Of a stretch of 64,000 nucleotides of DNA, positions 31,877 to 42,500 are shown one piece after another; position 1 is the first letter of the stretch, and each line of letters begins with the position of its first letter. The translations under genes were made by a program, and so were the position numbers. Below the pieces are notes generated by a model. The model was not told where the DNA came from. It made no database searches and saw nothing but the letters and a program-made list of their open reading frames with translations. The DNA comes from Muscardinus avellanarius (taxonomy: Eukaryota; Chordata; Mammalia; Rodentia; Gliridae): NCBI GenBank assembly GCA_963383645.1, contig OY726560.1, forward strand, positions 69,627,023 through 69,691,022, read 5' to 3'.

Positions 31877-32571
31877 TTCCTTCAGAAATCTAATTTTCAG
31901 CAAACCAAAGATTTGGGTTTGGAGGTCACTATTTCAATCATAACTAACTATACTATATATTCACCAATATTTCGGGGGACCTGAATTGGGTATAAGCACT
32001 GTATTTTTTAGTATTTGATATTATTTTAAGGTCAAGTAATTAATAGTTATTTTTATTATTTTTAGTACTTTTGGAATGAAAATGCTACATTTTATTTCAG
32101 CTAAATGATAATAAAATATTTACTAAAGAAATGAAAGAGTTGAATATCAGGTCACTTCTGAATGTTGAGACCCAAGAGGAAAATTATTCTTCCCACTCTA
32201 GTGTCTCAAAAATAGATAAACTTTAAAATGCCTGTGAGGAATTGATATTATGAACACTTGAAAAATGAAGAATTTTTATAGGTTCCCACTAAACAGTTTT
32301 AGCTGTGGTATAATCAACATCTCCTTATATAATGATGTTACCAGTAGGGTAACAAACAAAATGAAAATTAAATTTCAAACAAAAAGAAAATTGACTTGAA
32401 AATTGGAGATTATTACTCTTTACCCATTCAATTGTTTGATTTATTCATTTTAGACTATAAATTACTTGAGTATGGTGTGAATCTTATTCATTTCAAGTTA
32501 GCAAAGCACATGGCGTAGAATAGATGCTCAACAATTGCTTTTTATATTACCATATTTGCCAATTTTAAGAT

Positions 32572-32573
<2 letters not shown>

Positions 32574-32633
<60 letters not shown>
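32574..32633 (+). repeat. (CA)n(TA)n compound microsatellite
   Basis: CA units change to TA units just before the poly-T of a reversed SINE. Confidence 0.95.
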
Positions 32634-32649
<16 letters not shown>

Positions 32650-32822
32650 GGTGGTACTGGGGTTCCTGGAAGCCCTTCTACCTCCGGGCTACACTCCCAG
32701 ACCTATTTTATATTTTTGAAACAGGGTCTCTTACGCCAGCGCAGCTGGCTTCGAACCTGCGCGATCCTCCTGTCTCCGCCTCCCAAGCGCGGGGATTTCA
32801 AGCCTGCGCCACCACGCCCGGC
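32634..32822 (-). mobile_element. B1-dID SINE (short form), reversed
   Basis: Poly-T, ggtactggggttcctggaag, B1 head reversed ending in cgcccggccc. High CpG content points to a young copy. Confidence 0.88.
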
Positions 32823-34189
32823 CCACATTTTTATATTTTAATAGCTATCAAAAATTGGGCTGCATTTTACAATTGATAGCATCTGAAATCACTGCCAGCC
32901 AGATTTGAAAATCTTTAGCAGATACCTCCTGGTAAAATCAAGAAAGCATCAGTTTCACAGAATATTAGATTTTGATAACATATGGGCCATTAATAAGTGA
33001 TTTAAAACTTTTTATGGAATTTTTATGATAATGATTTGTACATATTTTATAAAGGGATGACACAAATATGAGTTTATTGTTTTTCAGGTTTACAGCCTCA
33101 TAAATTATATTATTTAGCACAAAATCTACCTATTTTCTTTTTTTTTTTACTAATTAGTTCAAATAGCACTATAACTCTACAAATGAGTTGATTACCTTTA
33201 CCAGTTAGCCTGCCATGCTTTTGAGAAACAGGCCCTTCTCTTCAGAAATTGTGTTGTTCTCTTAATTCATGCTCTTTAATTTACAAAAAGTGTTTTAAAT
33301 GTTTTAAATTTATTTGGGTTGACCCAATTAATATAAATTAAGTACTTCTGATGAGCAAGATAGTCTGCTACCAGCCACAAGAGTAGTTTTTTTCCTAGTC
33401 TCATGACATCTGAGGCCCGTAAGCCACAGGCAAAGCTTCCAAAGCAAACAGCTCGTTTGAAGGTGGAGCAACAGTCACTACATCATGACCAACACTTGCC
33501 CAGGCTTTAGAAAGGAGCTGCTGCTGCTGCTCTGAGTCCATTTATGAATTTCAATTTGCCGGTATGTGTATGCTGCCTCGTTTCTCTAATTCTTCACTTC
33601 TAAGCTTGGCTGTTTCAATAGCAAGAGGAAAAGAGATTTCATTATGAACTGCATGACCATATTTGTATAATTGGAAAGGATTTTAAAGAAAGGAACCCAG
33701 AGAGAATTTTTCTTTAAACAGTGTGTTTATATGCTATGGACAAAGTATGTAGATGAAAGAGAAGAAAAAAATCTGATGTTAAAGCAACAATCCTCTTATT
33801 GTATCAGATGATCAGAAATGCCAACTTGAATTCTTCATTGGGCCAGTTCATCGGTTGCAGTCGTTGCAGGCTTGACTATAATCCCATTGATCTGCAAATT
33901 TACATCAAAGTAATTCCTTATATTTTACATTAAAAGTATAATCAGGCCCACTCTTTTCCAATGTTTTAATTAAAAATTTGTCTACTGTATGTTCCGTAGC
34001 ATGCCACAGATGGGAACATAACATTATTCTCAGGTAAAGCCAAATGGACCTTTACAGCTGGTTGATTTTTTACGCATGGCCAAAATTTGGAGCAAGTCCA
34101 AATGACTTCGCTCTTTCTGAAAGAGAAAGAGTTGTACCAAACAGTTCAGGAAAGTTTTCTCTTCTGAGAAAGTGTGCTTGTATAAATTT
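32823..34189. other. Unassigned sequence
   Basis: AT-rich, no gene or named repeat recognised. Confidence 0.4.
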
Positions 34190-34202
34190 AAAGATATTTG
34201 AA

Positions 34203-34404
34203 TGCCGGGCATAGTGGCACACGCTTGTAATCCCAGCATTTGGGAGGCTGAGTCCTGAGGATCATTGTTCGCGGACAGCCTCAGCTACTTAGTGAGGCCC
34301 TCCATAACTTAGTGAGACCCGGTTTCAAAATAAAGAATAAAAAATAGGGCATGAAGTGGAGCTTCGAGCTCAAATGCCCCTGGGTTCCATCCCCAGACCC
34401 ACAA

Positions 34405-34443
<39 letters not shown>

Positions 34444-34447
34444 ATGT
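34203..34447 (+). mobile_element. B1-dID SINE (long form) with (AAAT)n tail
   Basis: B1 head gccgggcatagtggcacacg, central gcctcagctacttagtgagg, tail ctgggttccatccccagacc, then AAATA units (34405-34444). TSD TAAAGATATTTGA / TAAAGAGATTTGA at about 34190-34202 and 34448-34460. Confidence 0.88.
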
Positions 34448-34568
34448 AAAGAGATTTGAGTCTGACAAAATTCTGCACTTTAACATGGACATATAAGACA
34501 CACAAGTGGCAAATAAGCTCATAAAAAGACATTCTGGCATTAGAAAAATATAAATTAAAATGGTTAAA
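34448..34568 (+). repeat. Ancient L1 ORF2 remnant, interrupted by half-L1 B
   Basis: caagtggcaaataagctcat and agaaaaatataaattaaaat resemble the late ORF2 of old L1s. It resumes at 37369-37535 and 37740-37960, so copy B landed inside an old L1. Confidence 0.55.
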
Positions 34569-34580
34569 GTTAAAATAAGA
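34569..34580. repeat. Left TSD of half-L1 copy B
   Basis: GTTAAAATAAGA, exactly repeated at 37357-37368. Confidence 0.95.
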
Positions 34581-35374
34581 CTTCCGGGAAGATGGCGACC
34601 GAGAAAAGCGGGGCTTAAGAGTCCCGCTAACAACCAATCTCCATTACCACAAAAAGAGCGCCTTTCATAGCCAGAAAACACCATCACCAGAAAAAGAAAA
34701 AAAAAACCACCAGGCTCCAGAGAGAAAGCGGACTGAGAACAGAGCTCAGGGCCACAGAGGAGACACACGCGCCCGAGGACGCGGCAGCAGCGCCATACTG
34801 CCGGCGGCAGCGGCGAACTCAACGGACGGCTACAGCAAGCCAGGTGAGCTGCTGCGGAACAGCCAGGCGGGATCTTTCGGCGCAGACAGCATTTAAAGCT
34901 CCCAGTGGCTGAGCTCAGCACACACTGCAGGGATTCAGATGGAAATCAAAACCAGAGAAGAAAAAATACGCCAGCCTCATGGCCGAGGGCGTGGCAGAGG
35001 CGCCATATTGCCACCGGCGGCGGCAGCAGCAGCAGTGAATTCACCGAGTCCAGTACAGCTACATCTGCGTACTCAAGAACAGTGAGTCAAATTGCGGGCC
35101 ACAGAGGAGAAATCGCAGTATTGGGCCTCCTGGGACTTGACCCAGTGAGGGAGTGGTGGTGGCAGAGATATCACACCATAGGAGAAAGTGCAACCTGGCA
35201 CCCTCCATAGTTTAAAGCAGCCTCTATCGACTCCCTGGGTCGGAGACTCTGTGATACAACCCAGTAAAGGAGTAGTGGGGTCTGAGATAATACAGACTCG
35301 AGATCCAGAGCACCTTAAGTGAAGCCATAGTGACCCAAGGGAAGAACCCAGAGAAGGCACAAACCTCCGAAATC
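34581..35374 (+). promoter_or_regulatory. Half-L1 5'UTR with internal promoter features (copy B)
   Basis: ETS-like and YY1-like motifs at 34581-34597, hairpin at 34608-34627, and two CGG/CAG-rich blocks (ccggcggcagcggcgaac and ccggcggcggcagcagcagc). A consensus-like splice donor CAG|GTGAGC lies at 34841-34849. A second GTGAGT lies near 35082. Both donor-like sites recur in A and C. Promoter function is inferred from L1 practice. Confidence 0.6.
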
Positions 35375-36292
35375 ATGGGAAAGAGGAATAACACTGGAGT
35401 AATGAATGTGCACAACCCCACAACATCAGAACCTGATAAAACAGAAAATCAGAGATTTCTAGAAGATCAAATCAGGAAAATAACTGTAGAAATAATAGAG
35501 GTGCTTCGAAAAGAACTCAGAGAGAGCCAAAAAGAGATAAAGGATGCAATTAATGAAGTAAAGGCCTCAATTCAAAGCACAAACAACCAATTAGACCACA
35601 TGGAGAACAGAATCTCGCTCTTAGAAGATGAGCAATCCAAAAATGAATGCATAGTTTCTAATCTAGAAAAAAATATCCAACAGCAGGAATCTGACATTGA
35701 AGAAATATGGACCCATCTTAAGAGAGCTAACCTAAGAATAATTGGAATAGAGGAGGGAAAAGAAAGTGATACCAAAGGGATCAACAATCTCTTCAAGGAA
35801 GTAATAGCAGAAAATTTTCCAAATATAGAGCAAGAGGTTGATACACAGATCCAGGAAACTTATAGAACTCCCTTTAGACAGGATCGGAGAAGAGGATCCC
35901 CATGCCATATAATTGTCAAAATGACCAACGTGGAAGCCAAGCAGAGAATCTTAAAGGCAACAAAAACAAAGGGCCAACTGACATTCAGAGGCAAACCAAT
36001 TAGAATCACTCCAGACTTCCCAAACCAAGTCATGAGAGCCAGAAGGGCTTGGAGTAACATATTCCAAACTCTGAAAGAAAACAACTTCCAGCCAAAAATT
36101 TCCTATCCAGCAAAACTTTCTATCAAATTAGATGGAGAAATAAGAAGCTTCCATGACAAACAGAAACTGAAGGAATTTATGTCTTCAAAACCAGCGCTAG
36201 AGAAAATACTCAAAGAGATTAACTACAAAGAAGAAATAGGTAACACTCACCAGAACCAGAGAAACAAGAGTTTCCATCCAACAGACAACTAA
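35375..36292 (+). CDS. L1-type ORF1 protein of half-L1 copy B (intact)
   Basis: 305 codons from ATG (MGKRNNTG) to TAA. The open frame extends 15 codons upstream without an ATG (it begins at a GTG), so 35375 is the chosen start. Domains in order: polar N-terminus (1-30); a coiled coil with heptad spacing (about 31-125, including KELRESQKEIKDAINE and MENRISLLED); the RRM-like core (about 128-225: NLRIIGIEEG, HIIVKMTNVEAKQRILKA); and the C-terminal domain (about 226-290: TFRGKPIRITPDFPNQ, NFQPKISYPAKLSI, KEFMSSKPALEKILKE). ORF1p of L1 is a trimeric RNA-binding chaperone of the retrotransposition particle. It differs from copy C at roughly 20 positions. It may still be expressed or may be a recent relic; the sequence alone cannot say. 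Confidence 0.9.
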   Translation: MGKRNNTGVMNVHNPTTSEPDKTENQRFLEDQIRKITVEIIEVLRKELRESQKEIKDAINEVKASIQSTNNQLDHMENRISLLEDEQSKNECIVSNLEKNIQQQESDIEEIWTHLKRANLRIIGIEEGKESDTKGINNLFKEVIAENFPNIEQEVDTQIQETYRTPFRQDRRRGSPCHIIVKMTNVEAKQRILKATKTKGQLTFRGKPIRITPDFPNQVMRARRAWSNIFQTLKENNFQPKISYPAKLSIKLDGEIRSFHDKQKLKEFMSSKPALEKILKEINYKEEIGNTHQNQRNKSFHPTDN

Positions 36293-37010
36293 GATTGGTT
36301 ATCTGTGGAGATTCATTATTTATGTTAGTCTTTTACCTATCTCTAAGTTGTATTGTTTGCCTTTATTGTTGTTAATTTTTAGGATTTCTAGTTGGAATAT
36401 TAATATACCTTCAGATATAGCATTTGGAAATATTTTATCCAATTCTATTAGTAACTTTTAACTCTGTTTACATTGTCTTTGGATATACAATAGTTTCTTT
36501 TATTTTTTAGGGAGTTTGTATATTCTTCTGTTGCCTGTGCCATTGAAATCATATCCAAGAAATCACTGCCAATTTCAATGTTGTGAGGTTTTATGACCCA
36601 GATTTTCTCCTAAAAGTTTATAGTCTTAAGATTTATATTTAGGTCTTTTATCTATTCTGAGTTAATACTTGTATATGGGATTAGGTAAAGGTCCAATTTT
36701 ATTCTTTTCCATGTAATTATTATTTTTCAACAATATTTAGTTAAAAGATTATTATTTCCACCACCAAATGTTCGTGGAAACCTTGTCAAAAATAACTTGA
36801 CAATATAGGGAAGAATTTAGCTCTAGTCTTGTATTTAACTCCAATGGTCTATATATCTGCCTTTAGAACAGTACTACACTGTTTCAATTATTGTAGCTTT
36901 ATATGGTTTGAAATCAGAAAATATATATCTGCTAGCTTTGTTCTTTTTCAAGATCATTTTGGGTATCTAGAATTCATATTCCATATTAGGATAGATTTTT
37001 TTCTGAAAAA
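36293..37010 (-). pseudogene. Antisense L1 ORF2 segment, copy B
   Basis: Begins directly after the ORF1 stop. On the minus strand it carries the late ORF2 blocks described for copy A, with many stops. The sense strand therefore holds the reversed text, such as atttaggtcttttatctatt and gtccaattttattcttttcc. Junctions with ORF1 (at gattggttatctgtgga) and with the linker agree with A and C. Confidence 0.88.
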
Positions 37011-37356
37011 TAAATATATAAATATATGATAGTTTCACCTAAAAAAACAGAAAAAAAATATGCTCTAGTAAGAAAGAAAGCAAAAAGAAATATTGAAATG
37101 CTATCTTTAAATCATCAAACGCTTGGTATCAGACAAATGAAACTGTTATGTGAGATTATCATTTTTAATTTTGGATAAATTGCTATAATACTAGATGTCA
37201 ACCACTAAGCCAAGCATGGGAAGGAGGGATGGGGAGAGAATGGGGTGGGGATCGGGTGGGGGCTGACTGGGCGATGTGTGCATGTATGTCTACAAAAGTT
37301 TGTATCCCACTATGATGTATGAATACAGTGCACCAATAAAATAAAATTAAAAAAAA

Positions 37357-37368
37357 GTTAAAATAAGA
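37357..37368. repeat. Right TSD of half-L1 copy B
   Basis: GTTAAAATAAGA, exact match to 34569-34580. Confidence 0.95.
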
Positions 37369-37535
37369 TTAATGCAAAATTCTGGCAAAGATACAGAAAA
37401 ACAGGTTACATATACATTACTGATAGGTGGGAAAATAAAAATGGTATGGCCACTCTTAAATAGCTAAACATCCACTGACCATACTGGAGACAACCTAAAT
37501 GTCCATCAAAATCTTCAGATATTTTGTTGTTCTTT
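37369..37535 (+). repeat. Ancient L1 ORF2 remnant, continued
   Basis: aagatacagaaaaacaggtt, acattactgataggtgggaa and gacaacctaaatgtccatca are late ORF2 blocks. It continues at 37740-37960 (tgtggaatgttacacaggaa). Confidence 0.65.
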
Positions 37536-37554
37536 TAATTCATACTTTTAAATT

Positions 37555-37555
<1 letters not shown>

Positions 37556-37593
<38 letters not shown>

Positions 37594-37672
37594 TTGCAGT
37601 ACTGGGGATGGAATCCATGGGCATTCTACCTCTGAGCTATACCCCAGCCCTTTTTTTTATTCTTTGTTTTAA
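37556..37672 (-). repeat. (TTTA)n and reversed ID-like SINE tail
   Basis: TTTA units to 37594, then gcagtactggggatggaatc and ctctgagctataccccagcc, a reversed B1-dID tail lacking the B1 head. It breaks the ancient L1. Confidence 0.75.
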
Positions 37673-37739
37673 TTAATTTTTGTTGACCCAATTAATATAA
37701 ATTAAGTACTTATGGTGAGCAAAAAGCCATAAGGGTAAA

Positions 37740-37960
37740 GTTGTTTTCCTTGTGTGAAATACCCATACTGTGGAATGTTACACAGGAAAAAAAAAGGAAC
37801 AAACTGTTGACATAGACAACTACTTGTATGCATTACAAGAGAAGTATGTAGAGTGAAAAAAAAACTTAGTAGATTGCATGCTCTATAATTTACATAAGAT
37901 TAAGAGGTAGAGAACAGATTATGATTTTCAAGGGATCGTTTGAAGGCAATGTGACATGGT
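37740..37960 (+). repeat. Ancient L1 3' remnant
   Basis: cccatactgtggaatgttac and aaaaaggaacaaactgttga are the end of ORF2 in old L1s. Downstream is degenerate. Confidence 0.55.
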
Positions 37961-38084
37961 GGCTATAAAGGGATTGCATGATAGAACACTGTGGCGATGG
38001 GCAGTTTACAGTCCCTGACCTAGATAACTTTTCAAATTTATGGTACTGTGACTGCCATATGTATTCAGTTAGAAACCATACTTT

Positions 38085-38215
38085 AGTATCTGCTATTTTA
38101 CTCCATTGATCTGAGTAACTGCTTTTATGCCAGTACCATGCTGGTTTTGTTACCATAGCTCTGCAGTCTAACTTGAAATCAGGTATTGTGATGCCTCCTG
38201 CATAGATAATCTTTG
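38085..38215 (-). repeat. L1 ORF2 fragment, antisense
   Basis: tgccagtaccatgctggttt and tcaggtattgtgatgcctcc are reversed L1 ORF2 text (AWYWHK and [10 protein letters not shown] on the minus strand). Confidence 0.75.
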
Positions 38216-38254
38216 ATGACCTTATGCTAACTGAAATAGGCCAGACATAGTAAA

Positions 38255-38475
38255 ACAAATACGAGCAGGGCGTGGTGGCGCACGCTTGAAATCCCAGCAT
38301 TTGGGAGGCTGAGACCAGAGAATCATGGTTTGTGGACAGCCTCAGCTACTTAGTGAGGCCCTCTGCAACTTAATGAGACCCAGTTTCAAATTAAAGAATA
38401 AAAAAAACTAGTGCAAGGGGGTATAGCTCAGAGGTCAAATGCTCCCAGGTTCCATCTCCAAACCCGAAAAAAAAA
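38255..38475 (+). mobile_element. B1-dID SINE (long form)
   Basis: gcagggcgtggtggcgcacg, gcctcagctacttagtgagg, ggttccatctccaaacccg and poly-A. Confidence 0.85.
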
Positions 38476-38499
38476 AAAAATCTAAGATTAGGAACTTAA

Positions 38500-38880
38500 A
38501 ATAGTGAAACTCATAGGAATAAATTGTAGAAAGGGCTTGTCAGGGCCTGGAAAAGGGGGAAGTGGAGAGGTATTAGTCAGAAGGTACCAAGTTGAAATTA
38601 CACAAGATGAAAAAGTCCTAGAGAGCTAGTATACAGTGTAGTGCCTATAGTTATACACTATTAGTACATTTTGCTAAGAGGGTAAAATTTATATTAAGTA
38701 TTCTTATAAAAATAAGTAAAGAGGGCAAAAGGAAATTTATGGAGGTGATGGACATGTCTATAACATAAATTGTGATATGGTTTCACAGATATGCACTTAT
38801 ATCAAAATTCATCCAGTTGATAATGGGCAGCTTTTTGAATATCAGTCATACCTCAGTAAAGTAGTTCAAAAAGTTAATGA
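38500..38880 (+). repeat. Ancient L1M 3'UTR
   Basis: ggtgatggacatgtctataa, gatatggtttcacagatatg, tcaaaattcatccagttgat and catacctcagtaaagtag follow the end of an old L1M. 38881-39199 beyond is AT-rich and unassigned. Confidence 0.65.
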
Positions 38881-39199
38881 TACCACAGTGAACCACACAA
38901 TCAGTAAAAGTTTCTTCCAATTTTTGTTTTCTTTCTTTTATCCTTCAGAAAATTATCTGACTCCTTAGATAAACAAATGCAGTACACTTCTAATTATTCC
39001 TGAAGATGCAGTATTATTCCTCTAAATTTTTAAAAAGATTTTTATTTTATTTGTTTTTGTTATTCATAAAATTTTCTTAACATTATGCTTCACATCATTT
39101 CTACTGTGTCATTTTCCTTTGCTTTTTCAAAATTAGATGAGTCAGTATTATTGTATATATCTTAACACTAAATTCAATATTAAATATTGTTTGCAATAT

Positions 39200-39213
39200 A
39201 GAACATTTTTCTT
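39200..39213. repeat. TSD of the full-length L1 (3' side)
   Basis: AGAACATTTTTCTT, exact match to 49495-49508. Confidence 0.93.
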
Positions 39214-39300
39214 TTTTTTATTCTTTTTATTTTTATTTTTTAAACAAATTTTGTATTGAACATAAATGGTATACATTTAAACTATATTTGGTGCCCTCTT

Positions 39301-39338
39301 CCCCCCCCGCCCCCGTTTTCCCTTCCACCCTCCCACCA
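39301..39338 (-). promoter_or_regulatory. G-rich 3'UTR tract with G-quadruplex potential
   Basis: On the plus strand there are runs of eight C, five C and several CCC within 38 bases, giving G-runs on the RNA-like strand of the L1. G-rich 3'UTR tracts are a known trait of mammalian L1. Confidence 0.7.
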
Positions 39339-39501
39339 ATGGTTGTCCAGGTTAACCATGTCATATTCATAATTTTACACATATTCAGATGTAGACCCTC
39401 ATTAATCAAGATCAGCCTTCCTCCTCTCCTATCTTTCCATTCAAACTTTGCTGATATTTCTCCTCCATTATCTGGAGTCCTACTGGTATCCTCTGTGTTT
39501 C

Positions 39502-42500
39502 CTAGTTTGGGCATATTAGAGGAAATATATGTACCTTCTCCTTCTGTGCTTGGCTGATCTCACTTAACATAATGTTCTCCAGGGCTTTCCATCTTCCTGC
39601 AAATGATGTAATTTTGTTTTTCTTTATGGCTGAATAGAATTCCATTGTGTGTATTTCCCACAGTTTTGCTATCCATTCATCTGTTGATGGAGATGTGGGT
39701 TGGTTCCATATTTTGGCTATTACGAATAGTGCTGCTATGAAGATATGCATATGTTGCTGTAGTTCTCTGAATTCAACCCCTTTGGAAAGATACCCAAGAG
39801 TGGTAGAACTGGATCATATGGTGGATCTATTCCCACCTTTCTTAGGAATCTCTACACAGATCTCCATAGTGGCTGAACTAGTTTGCATTCCCACCAACAG
39901 TGTAAAAGAGTTCCTCTTTCCCCACATCCTCTCCAGCATTTGTTGTTATTTGATTTCTTTATGCTTGCCACTCTGACTGGGGTTAGATGGAATCTCAGTG
40001 TAGTTTTGATTTGCATTTCCCTGATGGCCAGTGATGTAGAACATCTTTTCATGTATCTATTGGCCCTTTGTATCTCTTCTTTTGTGAAGTGTCTATTTAG
40101 TTCATTTGCCCATTTCTTGATTGGGTTGTTTGTTTTGCTAGTGTAGAGTCTTTTGAGCTCTTTGTATATTCTAGATATTAGCCCCCTATCAGAATGGTGG
40201 CTGGTAAAGATCTTTTCCCATTCTGTAGGCTTCCTCTTTATGTTGTTGATACTTTCCTTTGATGAGAAGAAACTTTTTAGTTTGATGTTATCCCACTTGT
40301 TAATTCTTGATTTAATTTCCTGAGCTTTGGAGGTTTTTTTGAGAAAGTTACTGCCTGTGCCAATATGTTGTAGTGTTGAACCTATGCTCTCCTCTACTAA
40401 CTTCACAGTCTCAGGTCTAATTTCTAAGTCTTTGATCCATCTTGAGTTGATTCCTGTGCTTGGTGAGATATAGGGGTTTAGATTCATCTTTTTACAAATG
40501 GTTAGCCAGTTCTCCCAGCACCATTTGTTGAAAAGGCTGTCTTTTCTCCAGCATATGTGTTTGGCCCCTTTGTCAAAGATTAATTGACTAAAGATGTGTG
40601 GGTTTGTTTCTGTATCTTCTATTCTAATCCACTGGTCAGTATATCTGTCATTGTGCCAGTACCATGCTGTTTTTACTACTATTGCTCTATAGTATAGTTT
40701 GAAGTCTGGGATTGTGATGCCTCCTGCATGTTTCTTATTGTTGAGAATTGCTTTGGCTATTCTGGATCTTTTCTTTCTCCTTATAAAGTTCATAATTGAT
40801 TTTTCTAGGTCTCTGAAGAATGTCACTGGTATTTTAATGGGAATTGCATTGAATCTATAGATCAGTTTGGCAGAATGGCCATTTTGATGATATTCTGCCT
40901 ATCCATGAGCACGGGAGATCTTTCCATCTTCCAAGGTCTTCTTCAATTTCTTTCTTTAATGTTTTATAGTTTTTGTTGTAGAGGTCTTTTACATCTTAGG
41001 TTAGGTTTATTCCTAGGTATTTTATTGGTTTTGAGGTTATAGTGAATGAAATTGGTTTTTTTTTTGTTTCTTTCATTGCGGATTCGTTGTTGGCATAAAG
41101 AAAAGCCACTGATTTCTTTAGGTTGATTTTGTAACCTGCGACTTTGCTGAATTTGTCAATCAGTTCCAGAAGTCGTTTGGTTGAGTGCTTTGGGTCTTCC
41201 AGATAAAGGATCATGTCATCTGCAAATAAGGATAATTTTAATTCCTCTCTTCCTATGTGAATTCCTTTGATTTCCTTCTCTTGTCTGATTGCTGCAGCAA
41301 GAGTCTCAAGGACTATATTGAAAAGGAGTGGTGATAGTGGGCATCCTTGTCTTGTTCCTGACTGTAGCGGAAATTCTTGCAGTTTTTTCCCATTCAATAT
41401 AATGTTGGCTTTGGGTTTGCAGTATATTGCCTTAATGATGTTGAAGTACTTTCCTTCTATCCCAATTTTTTGCAGTGTTTTTAACATAAATGGGTGTTGG
41501 ATTTTGTCGAATGCTTTTTCAGCATCTATTGCTATGATGATGTGGTTTTTGTTCTTGGTTCTATTTATGTGGTGAATAACATGTATTGATTTGCATATGT
41601 TGAACCAGCCTTGTTTTTCTGGGATGAAACCGACTTGGTCATGATGTATTATTCTCTTGATATAGTTTTGAATGCGTATAGCTAGTATTTTGTTTAGAAT
41701 TTTTGCATCTATGTTCATTAAGGATATTGGTCTGTAGTTTTCCTTTCTTGAGGTATCTTTATTTGGTTTGGGGATTAATGTGATACTGGCCTCATAGAAG
41801 GAATTTGGAAGAGTTCCATCTCTTTCAATTTCCCGGAACATGTTGTGAAGTATTGGTATTAGTTGCTCACTGAAGGTTTTGTAGAATTCAGCTGGGAACC
41901 CATCTGGGCCTGGGCTTTTCTTTCGTGGAAGAATTTTTATTGCTGCTTCTATTTCTTTGGTTGCTATTGGTTGGTTTAGGCTTGCTATATCCTCTTGGCT
42001 GAGTGTAGGAAGGTTAACTGTGCTTAGAAATCTATCAATTTCTTCCATGTTTTCAAGTGTATTGGAGTATAATTTTTTTTTTTTTTTTTTTTGGTGGTAC
42101 TGGGGTTCCTGGAAGCCCTTCTACCTTCTACCGGGCTACACTAGCAGACCTATTTTTTACATTTTCATTTTGGAAACAGGGTCTCCTAAACCAGCGCCCA
42201 CGGCTGGCTTCGAACCTGCGCGATCCTCCTGTCTCTGCCTCCCAAGCGCGGGGATTACAAGCGTACGCCACCACGCCTGGCTGGAGTATAAATTTTTAAA
42301 GTAGTTTCTGATAATCTTTTTAATTTCTTCACTATCTGTGGTGATATCTCCTTTTTCATTTATAATTTTGATAATTTGAGTTGATTCTCTTTTTCTTTTG
42401 GTTAGGTTGGCCAGGGGTTTATCAATTCTATTAATCTTTTCAAAGAACCAACTTTTTGTTTTATTGATTCTTGGATTGTTTTTTTATTCTCTATTTCATT

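Larger units (their letters stand above)
34581..37356 (+). mobile_element. Half-L1 chimera, copy B (full length)
   Basis: Flanked by the exact 12-bp TSD. Begins CTTCCGGGAAGATGGCGACC, combining an ETS-like CTTCCGG core and a YY1-like AAGATGGCG core at the very start. GC-rich 5'UTR 34581-35374, intact ORF1 35375-36292, antisense L1 ORF2 segment 36293-37010, linker, and 3' tail gggcgatgtgtgcatgtatg to gaatacagtgcaccaataaa. No sense ORF2 is present, so movement needs reverse transcriptase in trans. HAL1 (half-L1) elements are a known precedent for ORF1-only elements. Confidence 0.93.

Noticed and set aside
35330..35374. 15-codon extension of half-L1 ORF1 upstream of the ATG
   Set aside because: The extension begins at GTG. 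The first ATG at 35375 (48518 in copy C, 16125 in copy A) is the usual kind of start.
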